Assembly (NCBI RefSeq): GCF_003946865.1
Contig: NZ_QXTH01000001.1
Coordinates: 310,001 to 374,000 of the forward strand
Source: Antribacter gilvus
GTDB taxonomy: Bacteria; Actinomycetota; Actinomycetes; Actinomycetales; Cellulomonadaceae
Direction of reading: 5' to 3'
Length of the DNA stretch: 64,000 bases
Below are positions 7,496 to 15,046 of the stretch, piece by piece. The notes below the pieces were generated by a model. That model did no database searches. It was given only the letters and a program-made list of their open reading frames with translations, and had not been told where the DNA came from. The first letter of the stretch is position 1, and the number at the start of each line of letters is the position of its first letter. A program made the translations under genes and the position numbers.

Positions 7496-9796
7496 ATGCA
7501 GACGCTCGAACCGACCAGCATCACAGTGGTCACGGTGATCGCAGTCATCGCGGTGGCCGCTCTCGGCTTCGCCTACGTCCTGCGCAGGCAGGTCCTGGCG
7601 GCACCCGAGGGCACGCCGAAGATGCAGGAGATCGCCCTCGCGGTCCAGGAAGGAGCTGCCGCCTACCTGAACCGGCAGTTCCGCACCCTGGCCCTCTTCG
7701 CCGTGGTGGTGTTCGCCCTCCTGTTCCTGCTGCCCGCGGCCGACGGGGGCGTCCGGATCGGACGCTCCATCGCGTTCCTCGTGGGCGCCGGCTTCTCGGC
7801 GGCCATCGGCTACCTCGGCATGTGGCTCGCGGTGCGCGCCAACGTGCGGGTCGCCTCGGCCGCGACGCGGCCGAACGGCCGCGCGGAGGGTGCCCGCATC
7901 GCCTTCCGGACCGGTGGAGCCGTGGGCATGTCGGTGGTGGGCCTCGGTCTGCTGGGCGCCGCGCTCGTGGTGCTCATCTACCGCACCGAGGCGCCCGCCG
8001 TGCTCGAGGGCTTCGGCTTCGGCGCGGCCCTGCTCGCCATGTTCATGCGTGTGGGCGGCGGCATCTTCACCAAGGCGGCCGACGTCGGCGCGGACCTGGT
8101 CGGCAAGGTCGAGCAGGGCATCCCCGAGGACGACCCGCGTAACGCCGCCACCATCGCGGACAACGTGGGCGACAACGTGGGCGACTGCGCCGGCATGGCC
8201 GCCGACCTGTTCGAGTCGTACGCCGTCACCCTCGTGGCAGCCCTCATCCTGGGCCGCGCCGCGATGGGTGAGCAGGGCCTCGTGTTCCCGCTGATCGTCA
8301 CCGCGATCGGCGCGTTCGTGGCCCTCCTGGGCGTCTTCATCACCCGGGTGCGCGGCTCGGAGAGCGGCCTCACCGCGATCAACCGCGGCTTCTACATCTC
8401 GGCACTCGTCGGCGCGGCCGTGGCCGGCGTCGCGGCGTTCGTCTACCTCCCGTCCTCGTTCGAGGGCATGAACGGGACGGCCGACCTGTCCGGCGTCACG
8501 GCCGACCCGCGCGTCGTCGCTTCCCTCGCCGTCCTGATCGGCGTGGTCCTGGCGGGCGTCATCCTCTGGGTCACCGGCTACTTCACCGGCACCACCTCCA
8601 AGCCGACCCTCCACGTGGCGGCGACGTCCCGGACCGGCGCGGCCACCGTCGTGCTCTCCGGCATCGGCGTGGGCTTCGAGTCCGCCGTCTACACCGCGGG
8701 CATCATCGCGGCGGCGATCTGCGGCGTCTTCCTCATCGCGGGCGGCTCGATCCCGCTCGCCCTGTTCCTCGTCGCCCTGGCGGGCTGCGGCCTCCTCACG
8801 ACGGTGGGTGTCATCGTCGCGATGGACACCTTCGGTCCCGTGAGCGACAACGCCCAGGGCATCGCGGAGATGTCGGGCGACGTGGACGAGGAGGGCGCGA
8901 AGATCCTCACCGACCTCGACGCCGTCGGAAACACCACGAAGGCCATCACCAAGGGCATCGCGATCGCGACGGCAGTGCTCGCCGCGACGGCGCTCTTCGG
9001 CTCGTACCAGGACGCCGTGACCACCGCCCTCGCCGAGGTGAGCGAGCGCGGCACCGGCCTGGTGACGTCGATGCTCAGCTACGAGATCGTCTCGCCGGTG
9101 ACCCTGGTGGGCCTCATCCTCGGTGCGGCCACCGTGTTCCTGTTCTCCGGCCTCGCGGTCGACGCCGTGACGCGGGCCGCGGGTGCGATCGTGTTCGAGG
9201 TGCGCCGCCAGTTCCGCGAGCACCCGGGCATCATGACGTTCGACGAGCGTCCCGAGTACGGCAAGGTCGTCGACATCTGCACCCGGGACTCGCTGCGCGA
9301 GCTGGCCACCCCGGGCCTGCTGGCGGCCTTCGCGCCCATCGCCGTGGGCTTCGGCCTCGGTGTGGGCCCGCTCGCCGGGTTCCTCGCGGGGGCCATCGGC
9401 ACCGGCGTGCTCATGGCCGTCTTCCTCGCCAACTCGGGCGGCGCCTGGGACAACGCGAAGAAGATCGTCGAGGACGGCAAGTACGGCGGCAAGGGTTCCG
9501 ACGCGCACGCGGCCACCGTCATCGGTGACACCGTGGGCGACCCGTTCAAGGACACCGCCGGCCCGGCCATCAACCCGCTCATCAAGGTGATGAACCTGGT
9601 GGCGCTGCTCATCGCGCCGGCCGTGGTCATGCTGAGCGTGCCGGCCGACGCCAACCACGTGCTGCGGATCGGCATCGCCACCGCGGCGGCCGCCGTCGCC
9701 TTCGGCGCCGTGATCTGGTCCCGCCTGCGTGCGTCCCGCGTGGACGCCGAGCAGGAGGCCGAGCAGTCCGCCCTGGCGGTGAGCAGCTCCGTCTGA
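7496..9796 (+). CDS. hppA: Membrane-bound proton-translocating pyrophosphatase, K+-independent type
   Basis: 766 residues and about 16 membrane segments, the normal size for vacuolar-type H+-PPases, which couple PPi hydrolysis to proton export. Substrate motifs are present: DVGADLVGKVEQGIPEDDPRN (from residue 197), DNVGDNVGDCAG (about 222-233), DTFGPVSDNAQGIAEM and GDTVGDPFKDTAGPAINP. The type-deciding site reads GNTTKAITKG with Lys at 482. K+-dependent enzymes have Ala there, so this should be a K+-independent proton pump (established family rule). ATG 7496 has a GAGGAGG site. The gene is monocistronic, with a long hairpin beyond the stop. Confidence 0.97.
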   Translation: MQTLEPTSITVVTVIAVIAVAALGFAYVLRRQVLAAPEGTPKMQEIALAVQEGAAAYLNRQFRTLALFAVVVFALLFLLPAADGGVRIGRSIAFLVGAGFSAAIGYLGMWLAVRANVRVASAATRPNGRAEGARIAFRTGGAVGMSVVGLGLLGAALVVLIYRTEAPAVLEGFGFGAALLAMFMRVGGGIFTKAADVGADLVGKVEQGIPEDDPRNAATIADNVGDNVGDCAGMAADLFESYAVTLVAALILGRAAMGEQGLVFPLIVTAIGAFVALLGVFITRVRGSESGLTAINRGFYISALVGAAVAGVAAFVYLPSSFEGMNGTADLSGVTADPRVVASLAVLIGVVLAGVILWVTGYFTGTTSKPTLHVAATSRTGAATVVLSGIGVGFESAVYTAGIIAAAICGVFLIAGGSIPLALFLVALAGCGLLTTVGVIVAMDTFGPVSDNAQGIAEMSGDVDEEGAKILTDLDAVGNTTKAITKGIAIATAVLAATALFGSYQDAVTTALAEVSERGTGLVTSMLSYEIVSPVTLVGLILGAATVFLFSGLAVDAVTRAAGAIVFEVRRQFREHPGIMTFDERPEYGKVVDICTRDSLRELATPGLLAAFAPIAVGFGLGVGPLAGFLAGAIGTGVLMAVFLANSGGAWDNAKKIVEDGKYGGKGSDAHAATVIGDTVGDPFKDTAGPAINPLIKVMNLVALLIAPAVVMLSVPADANHVLRIGIATAAAAVAFGAVIWSRLRASRVDAEQEAEQSALAVSSSV

Positions 9797-9821
9797 CGTC
9801 CCCGGTCGGCGTCTCCCGCTG

Positions 9822-9881
9822 GCCGAGCATGCGGATGTGGCCGATCCTGAGCCCAGGACCGGCCACATTCGCATGTTCGGC
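9822..9881. repeat. Long hairpin: 22-bp inverted repeat with nested hairpin
   Basis: Arms 9822-9843 and 9860-9881 match at 20 of 22 positions (core GCATGCGGATGTGGCCG). The 16-nt loop contains a second perfect stem (TCCTG/CAGGA). It lies 25 nt after the hppA stop and 12 nt before the next start, so it may terminate or stabilise hppA mRNA. A related third copy lies at 10285-10304 (ATCATGCGGATCGTGGCC), which suggests a dispersed intergenic repeat. Confidence 0.75.
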
Positions 9882-9892
9882 AAGGGAGTCAC

Positions 9893-10246
9893 ATGGTCGC
9901 GATGTCCCCCACGGTGGCCCATCCGCGGACCGTCCGCGCCGGGCACCTGGTGCTCGGCTGGTCCCTCCTGGCTGCCGGGGCGGCAGTGGACCTGGTCCGC
10001 GCGCTCGGCACCTACGCGTCGATGCACCTGGTGCTCATCGTCGCCGCTCTGGTCTTCGCGCACTGGCGCCGGGAGCCTCGCCTCGTGACGGTCGTCTTCT
10101 GGGCGGTCGCCGGCGTCGCGCTGGCGGAGTCGTTCCTGGCCTTCCTCGGCGACGGTCTCACCATGGCGCACCCCTGGTGGGGCCTGGGCGCCGTCGTGCT
10201 GCTGCTCGGCGGGGTGGGTGTGCTGCGCCAGGTGCCGCCGCGCTGA
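9893..10246 (+). CDS. Small integral membrane protein of unknown function
   Basis: 117 residues with four probable transmembrane helices (about 17-33, 42-57, 65-84 and 92-110) and a basic loop, HWRREPR. No enzymatic motif is visible. ATG 9893 has AAGGGAG about 5 nt upstream, and the right arm of the long hairpin lies immediately before this ribosome-binding site, so the structure could affect translation. It does not resemble a family I can name. Confidence 0.7.
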   Translation: MVAMSPTVAHPRTVRAGHLVLGWSLLAAGAAVDLVRALGTYASMHLVLIVAALVFAHWRREPRLVTVVFWAVAGVALAESFLAFLGDGLTMAHPWWGLGAVVLLLGGVGVLRQVPPR

Positions 10247-10284
10247 CCGTCGCGTGAGACCCGGTACCGCCCCGAGATCGGCGT

Positions 10285-10304
10285 GATCATGCGGATCGTG
10301 GCCG
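10285..10304 (+). repeat. Third copy of the GCATGCGGAT-GTGGCCG motif
   Basis: The stretch ATCATGCGGATCGTGGCC differs from the left arm of the hairpin at 9822 by one substitution and one inserted C. It lies in the gap after the small membrane protein and is not paired with an inverted partner here. Confidence 0.4.
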
Positions 10305-10383
10305 TCTGACCAGCAGGTTCGACGCGGCCCCCGCCATAGGTCTAGGTTCTGCCACCACGCGCCCGCGTCGAGGGAGAACCGCC

Positions 10384-10692
10384 ATGAGCACCGCAGTCCC
10401 GCAGCCTGCCGGGTCGCCGTTCGTCACGTACGTCCCGGTGGCGATGGCCCCGCCGCGGAGCCATCTCGGCCTTGCGCTCCTCGCTCTCGTGCTGTTCGCC
10501 CCCGCAGGGATGCTCGCGGTCGTGCACGCGGGACAGGTGCGCCGCCGGTGGCGCGCGGGCGACGTGGCGGGTGCGCGGGCGGCCGCCGCCCGGGCCCGGC
10601 TGTGGTCGGCGGTGGCGGTCCTGGTCGCCCTCGCGGCGGCCGCCGTTGCGCTGGCGCTGGCGGCGGCCGGGTCCGCCGGCGTGGCCGTCTAG
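10384..10692 (+). CDS. CD225/dispanin-like two-helix membrane protein
   Basis: 102 residues. A Pro-rich N-terminus (MAPPRSHLGLAL) precedes two hydrophobic segments (about 27-46 and 74-97) separated by a basic and Ala-rich loop (RRRWRAGDVAGARAAAARAR). This matches the layout of bacterial CD225/dispanin or DUF4190-like proteins, whose function is poorly known. ATG 10384 has GAGGGAGAA upstream. The family name is given from pattern, not from a search. Confidence 0.7.
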   Translation: MSTAVPQPAGSPFVTYVPVAMAPPRSHLGLALLALVLFAPAGMLAVVHAGQVRRRWRAGDVAGARAAAARARLWSAVAVLVALAAAAVALALAAAGSAGVAV

Positions 10693-10770
10693 ATGCCGTC
10701 ACCGTCCCGAAGACGCGGCGCGGACGGACTCTCCCGCGACCAGGACTCCTACCAGGGGCCGTGGTCCCGG

Positions 10771-10776
10771 TACTCT
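10771..10776 (+). promoter_or_regulatory. Candidate -10 of a leaderless transcript (TACTCT)
   Basis: TACTCT ends 8 nt before ATG 10785, which lacks any Shine-Dalgarno. Transcription would start at or next to the start codon. No clear -35 is visible. Confidence 0.4.
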
Positions 10777-10784
10777 TCGCCATC

Positions 10785-12131
10785 ATGAGTGGCACGTCAC
10801 GACGCAAGGCATCGCGAGGTGGTCGGTCGGGCTCCCGAGCCGCCGCGCCGCCGGCGAGCAGCGCCCTGGCGTGGGCCGAGGGTCTGGCCGGGGCCGCACC
10901 CGTCGACCCACCCGCCGACGGCGCCCCTGGCGCCCCCGACTTCCCCGGTGTCCCCGAGGCCCCGGACGAAGCGCCTGCCGCGGAAGCGCCGTCGCCGTTC
11001 GGGCGGGCCGCGGGGGTGCCCTGGGGCGGCACCACCGGACCGGCCGCCGGCGAGTGGTCCGAGACCCACACCCTCGGCGTCGGCATCTCGCCCGAGATCG
11101 CTGCGGCCGCCCGTGCTCGCGCCGCGGGCGGCTCACCCTTCGGCTCCCCGTTCGGCACGACGACGGACGCGGGGCCGGCCACGTCCGTCGGCTCACCGTT
11201 CGGCGCCCCGGGAACGGCGGAGACGGCTCCGCCGTCGGGCGAAGGGCCCGCAGGCGGCGAACCGGACGGCGCGGCGGGCCCCTGGGGCGCCGTGAGCCCT
11301 GTGCCGGCCACCGGTCGCCGGGACAAGGCCGAGAAGCCCGGGAAGGGCGGCAGGGGAAAGAGCAAGGGCAAGGGCCGCACGACCGAAGAGCGCCCCGCCC
11401 GCGTGGCACCCGTGGACGAGGCTGTGCCCGACGAGTCGTCCGTGGGCCAGGTTGCCGGCCCCGTCGCCGACCCCATGGTCGACCCCGCTGCCGCTCCCGA
11501 GCCTGCGGACGGTGGCCCCGCGGCGATCCCGCCCAAGCGCAGGCGGGTCCGGCCGGGCCAGGTCGACCCGGACGTGGCACCGCCGTCGATCGCCCCGGCG
11601 CGTCGAAGCCGCGGGGGCGGTCACGGCGACGGGTCGTCGACGCGCGTCTCGCGGAGGCGCCTCGGCGTGCCCCCGTTCGCCGACAAGCCCCTCGTGCTCG
11701 TTCTCGCGGGCGTGGTGGCTCTGGGCCTCGGCCTGGGTGCCGGATGGGTCCAGGGCGCCCGGAGCGAGGCCGAGGACAACCTCCCTCCGACCACCCCGCA
11801 GGCGTGCGCCTCGGCCACCTGGGCCTGGGCGCAGTCCAACAGCGCGCAGTCTGTGATCTCCGCCGACGACCCCGTGAGCCTGCGCACGGGCTTCATGAAG
11901 GCGCGGGACGCCCTGGACGGGGTCGCTCCGCCGGCCGCGATCGCCGAGGACTGGGCGACGGTCCAGTCCTTCATCACGGCCATGGCGACGAGCCTCGAGC
12001 CGGTGGACCCGGCGAACCCGGAGGCGCTCCTCGCCGCGGCGAACGAGGGCGGGACGGGCCTCGACCAGCCGAAGATGACGGAGGCGGCGGGCAGGGTGCA
12101 GGAGTACCTGTCGCGCAGCTGCGCCGACTGA
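10785..12131 (+). CDS. Hypothetical membrane protein with long disordered cytoplasmic N-terminus
   Basis: 448 residues. The first 280 or so are low-complexity Pro/Ala/Gly with a Lys-rich patch (KPGKGGRGKSKGKGR). A further basic stretch, KRRRVRPGQ, follows. One transmembrane helix (about 305-325, PLVLVLAGVVALGLGLGAGW) leads to a compact C-terminal domain of about 125 residues with two Cys (QACASATW and SRSCAD) that could form a disulfide outside the cell. No known domain is recognised. The short start region SGTSRRKASRGG is basic. Probably translated from a leaderless mRNA. Confidence 0.75.
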   Translation: MSGTSRRKASRGGRSGSRAAAPPASSALAWAEGLAGAAPVDPPADGAPGAPDFPGVPEAPDEAPAAEAPSPFGRAAGVPWGGTTGPAAGEWSETHTLGVGISPEIAAAARARAAGGSPFGSPFGTTTDAGPATSVGSPFGAPGTAETAPPSGEGPAGGEPDGAAGPWGAVSPVPATGRRDKAEKPGKGGRGKSKGKGRTTEERPARVAPVDEAVPDESSVGQVAGPVADPMVDPAAAPEPADGGPAAIPPKRRRVRPGQVDPDVAPPSIAPARRSRGGGHGDGSSTRVSRRRLGVPPFADKPLVLVLAGVVALGLGLGAGWVQGARSEAEDNLPPTTPQACASATWAWAQSNSAQSVISADDPVSLRTGFMKARDALDGVAPPAAIAEDWATVQSFITAMATSLEPVDPANPEALLAAANEGGTGLDQPKMTEAAGRVQEYLSRSCAD

Positions 12132-12168
12132 CCGGGAAGGGACGCCGGGGATCGGCGAGGATGGGGCC

Positions 12169-13818
12169 GTGACCGTCTCCTCCCCGTCCATGGCAGACCA
12201 CTCCGCGCCCGACGCGTCCGACGCCGCCCTCGTCGACGCGCTCCGGGCCGACCTGACGGGGTCGGGTTTCGACGTCGACGGCGTCGAGGACCTGCTCGGG
12301 CCGCTGGCCTCGGCCGCGCTGCACCGGGAGCAGGCGGTGCCCGCGCGACGGGCGGTCGCCGCCGCGGTGCACGGCCGCGCCGCCCGTGAGCAGGACCCCC
12401 GGGCCACGCTCACGAGCCTGTTCGTGCTCGGGGACGAGGTCCCGCGCGCCGCGCTCGACCGCGCGCTCCCCGGCACGGGCACCGCCGGGGCGGGCACCGC
12501 CGGGGCGGAGCGGCTGGGCCTGGTGGAGGCGTCGGGCACGGGGGCCGACGACGCGGTGCGGGCCGTGACCGACCTGCGGCCGTACGGCGCCACGGACGCC
12601 GCCGGCGAGGTCCGCTGGTGGCTCGCCTCCGACCTGGGCGAGCTGGCGACCGGCGGGCGGCTCTCGACGGACCACGTGCTCGGCGCCGGCGGCGCCTCCC
12701 TCACGCTCGCCCAGGTCACCGTGCGGACGCCCACCGGGCGGGTCCTCGACCTCGGCACCGGGTGCGGCATCCAGGCGCTGCACGCCGCCCGGCACGCCCG
12801 CTCGGTCCTCGGGACCGACATCTCGCGGCGGGCGCTGGACTACGCGGCGTTCAACGCGGCGCTGAACCTCGGGACCGTCGCGGTGGAGCTCCGGGAGGGC
12901 TCCATGCTGGAGCCCGTGGCGGGTGAGGAGTTCGACCTCGTGGTCTCGAACCCGCCGTTCGTCATCACTCCCCATGCGGGGGCGGCGGGGCGGGCGGTGG
13001 CCAAGGCCCTGGGCGACTACGAGTACCGGGACGGCGGGCGCGCGGGGGATGACCTCGTGCGCGAGCTGATCACCGGGGTGGGCTCCGTGCTCGCGCCCGG
13101 CGGCGTCGCGCAGCTCCTCGGCAACTGGGAGCACCGGCGCGGGGAGCCGTGGACCGAGCGGGTCGGCGCCTGGCTCGACGAGGCGGGCCTGGACGGCTGG
13201 GTCATCCAGCGCGAGGTCCTGGACCCGGCGGAGTACGCCGAGACGTGGATCCGGGACGGTGGCACCACGGCGGACCGTGAGCCCCAGGCGTGGGCCGACG
13301 CCTACGCGGCGTGGCTCGACGACTTCGCGTCCCGCGACGTCGAGGCAGTCGGATTCGGCATCGTCACCCTGCGCCGCCCGGCGGACGGCAGCGGTGCGTC
13401 CCGCCTCCGCCGGTTGGAGGAGCACACCGGGACCGTGCGGCAGCCGCTCGGCGCGCACCTGGCGCGCTGCCTCGCCGGGTACGACTGGCTGGCGACGCGG
13501 GACGACGCCGCGCTGGCAGCCGCCCGCCTGATGACGGCCCCTGACGTCACCGAGGAGCGGTACCTCACCCCGGGTGCCGCGCACCCCGACGTGGTGATCC
13601 TGCGGCAGGGTGACGGCCTGGGCCGCGGCGTCCACGCGTCCACCGGCCTGGCCGCCCTGGTGGGCGCCTGCGACGGCGAGCTCACGGTGGGCCAGATCGT
13701 GGGCGCGGTCGCGGCGCTCTTCGAGGTCCCGGCGGACGCGCTGGCGGCCGAGCTGCTGCCCGCGGTGCGCGGCCTCGTGGGCGACGGGTTCCTGATGCCG
13801 GAGTCGACACGCCGTTGA
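12169..13818 (+). CDS. Class I SAM-dependent methyltransferase (HemK/RsmC-like core with extra N- and C-terminal domains)
   Basis: 549 residues. The middle carries the SAM-binding motif DLGTGCGIQALHAA (about residue 194), the acidic strand end VLGTDISRRAL, and the N6/N5-type catalytic motif SNPPFVITP (about 260). SNPPF points to amino-group methylation of nucleic acid or protein. The N-terminal 150 residues look like a winged-helix or substrate domain, and the last 130 are a separate alpha/beta region. This three-part form is found in other actinobacteria (family knowledge); the substrate is unknown. GTG 12169 follows GAGGAT at 6 nt and has no Shine-Dalgarno. Confidence 0.85.
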   Translation: MTVSSPSMADHSAPDASDAALVDALRADLTGSGFDVDGVEDLLGPLASAALHREQAVPARRAVAAAVHGRAAREQDPRATLTSLFVLGDEVPRAALDRALPGTGTAGAGTAGAERLGLVEASGTGADDAVRAVTDLRPYGATDAAGEVRWWLASDLGELATGGRLSTDHVLGAGGASLTLAQVTVRTPTGRVLDLGTGCGIQALHAARHARSVLGTDISRRALDYAAFNAALNLGTVAVELREGSMLEPVAGEEFDLVVSNPPFVITPHAGAAGRAVAKALGDYEYRDGGRAGDDLVRELITGVGSVLAPGGVAQLLGNWEHRRGEPWTERVGAWLDEAGLDGWVIQREVLDPAEYAETWIRDGGTTADREPQAWADAYAAWLDDFASRDVEAVGFGIVTLRRPADGSGASRLRRLEEHTGTVRQPLGAHLARCLAGYDWLATRDDAALAAARLMTAPDVTEERYLTPGAAHPDVVILRQGDGLGRGVHASTGLAALVGACDGELTVGQIVGAVAALFEVPADALAAELLPAVRGLVGDGFLMPESTRR

Positions 13819-13925
13819 AACCGCGTGACGTGGGCGTTTCCGGGAGGTAACGGTCAGGTACTTGCTGCAACTGATTGTGGCTCAGCCAGAGACAGAAGAG
13901 CTTTTGACGATTATTTTCCCGTTAT

Positions 13926-14879
13926 GTGGAACTCGACCTGCGACACCTCAAGATGGTCGTCGCCGTCGCCGAGTCCGGCAGCGTGACGAAGGCGGCAGCG
14001 ACCCTGGGCATCGCCCAGCCGGCGCTGACCGCCCAGCTGAACCGGATCGACCGTGCGCTCGGCGGCTGCGTCTTTGTCCGCGACCGCAGCGGCGCGCGGC
14101 CCACCGAGCTGGGTGAGCTGGTTCTCCGGCACGCCCGGGTCCTCCTCCCCGCCATGTCCGCGCTGGCCGACGACGCCCGGCGCATGGTCAACCAGGCCAC
14201 CGGGCGCGCCGGCGCGCTCCGGGTCGGAACGCTCGGCACCGGGCTGGGCGGGCTGTTCGTCAACGAGCTGCACGGCGCGCTCGGCGGCCTGACGATCACC
14301 ACGGCCACCCCGGGCTCCGTCGACGACGCCGGCTCCCGGCTGGCGAGCGGGGTCCTCGACGTCGCCCTCGTGGGGCTGTGCTCCGACTTCACGCCGCCGC
14401 AGAGTGCCGAGGTCACGTGGACCCGGGTCTGCGTGGACCCGATGTTCGTGCTGCTCGACGAGGGGCACCGGCACGCGGACCGCCTCGAGGTGGAGCTCGC
14501 CGAGCTCGCCGAGGAGCGGTGGCTCTACGTGCCCGCGCACGGCTGCACGGAACACTGCTTCGTCACGGCCTGTGTCCGGGCGGGGTTCACGCCCCACGGG
14601 CTGGGGGAGGCCGAGTGGACGGCGGCCGTGGACCAGGTGCGTGCCGGGCGTGCGGTGGCGCTCGTCGAGCCCGGCCAGCTGGATCCTGCCGGCGTGCGGA
14701 CCGTCCCGCTGGCCGGCGCCCCGCTGCGCCGGACGCACTACGTGGGCTGGCGCCAGGACGCGACAGTCCGGATGGACCTCGAGGCGGTCGAGAGCGCGGC
14801 GTTCCGGGCCCACCGCGACGCGGTGCGTCGTAGTCCGAACTATGAGCGATGGATGGCTGCGTACGGGGAACTCGTATAG
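13926..14879 (+). CDS. LysR-family transcriptional regulator
   Basis: 317 residues with the N-terminal LysR winged helix (ELDLRHLKMVVAVAESGSVTKAA, then LGIAQPALTAQLNRIDRALG) and a C-terminal two-lobed effector domain from about residue 90 (LRVGTLGTG). Cys residues in the effector part (LVGLCSDF, HGCTEHCF) could be redox or ligand related. GTG 13926 has no Shine-Dalgarno. It is followed after 167 nt by a secreted protease on the same strand. LysR proteins usually control a neighbour, so the protease or the regulator itself is the likely target (inference). Confidence 0.88.
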   Translation: MELDLRHLKMVVAVAESGSVTKAAATLGIAQPALTAQLNRIDRALGGCVFVRDRSGARPTELGELVLRHARVLLPAMSALADDARRMVNQATGRAGALRVGTLGTGLGGLFVNELHGALGGLTITTATPGSVDDAGSRLASGVLDVALVGLCSDFTPPQSAEVTWTRVCVDPMFVLLDEGHRHADRLEVELAELAEERWLYVPAHGCTEHCFVTACVRAGFTPHGLGEAEWTAAVDQVRAGRAVALVEPGQLDPAGVRTVPLAGAPLRRTHYVGWRQDATVRMDLEAVESAAFRAHRDAVRRSPNYERWMAAYGELV

Positions 14880-14992
14880 TAGGTGCGGGCCGGTAAGCGT
14901 AATCACTTCACGACGGGTGAGCAATGAGGTAAAGCCCTCATAGCGATCGAGTATGACCTGAGTGGTATCTGGGCGTCCGCCGGACGAACCCC

Positions 14993-15021
14993 TACGTTGA
15001 GCGGCACCGGTGTGCACCGGT
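14993..15021 (+). promoter_or_regulatory. Candidate promoter/operator of the secreted protease
   Basis: TACGTT (14993-14998) could be a -10. It is followed by the inverted repeat ACCGGTG-TG-CACCGGT (15006-15021), 25 nt before the protease start, where a regulator could bind or a short hairpin form. Confidence 0.35.
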
Positions 15022-15046
15022 TCCCCTCACAAAGGAGAAGTTCGAC

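Noticed and set aside
7322-10171. 949-codon minus-strand open frame opposite hppA
   Set aside because: His/Arg/Glu/Asp/Gly-rich product typical of the antisense frame of GC-rich genes; hppA on the plus strand has full family motifs.
9829-10257. Plus-strand frame covering the small membrane protein in another phase
   Set aside because: Starts inside the long hairpin and yields an Arg/Pro-rich product; the 9893 frame encodes four clear membrane helices.
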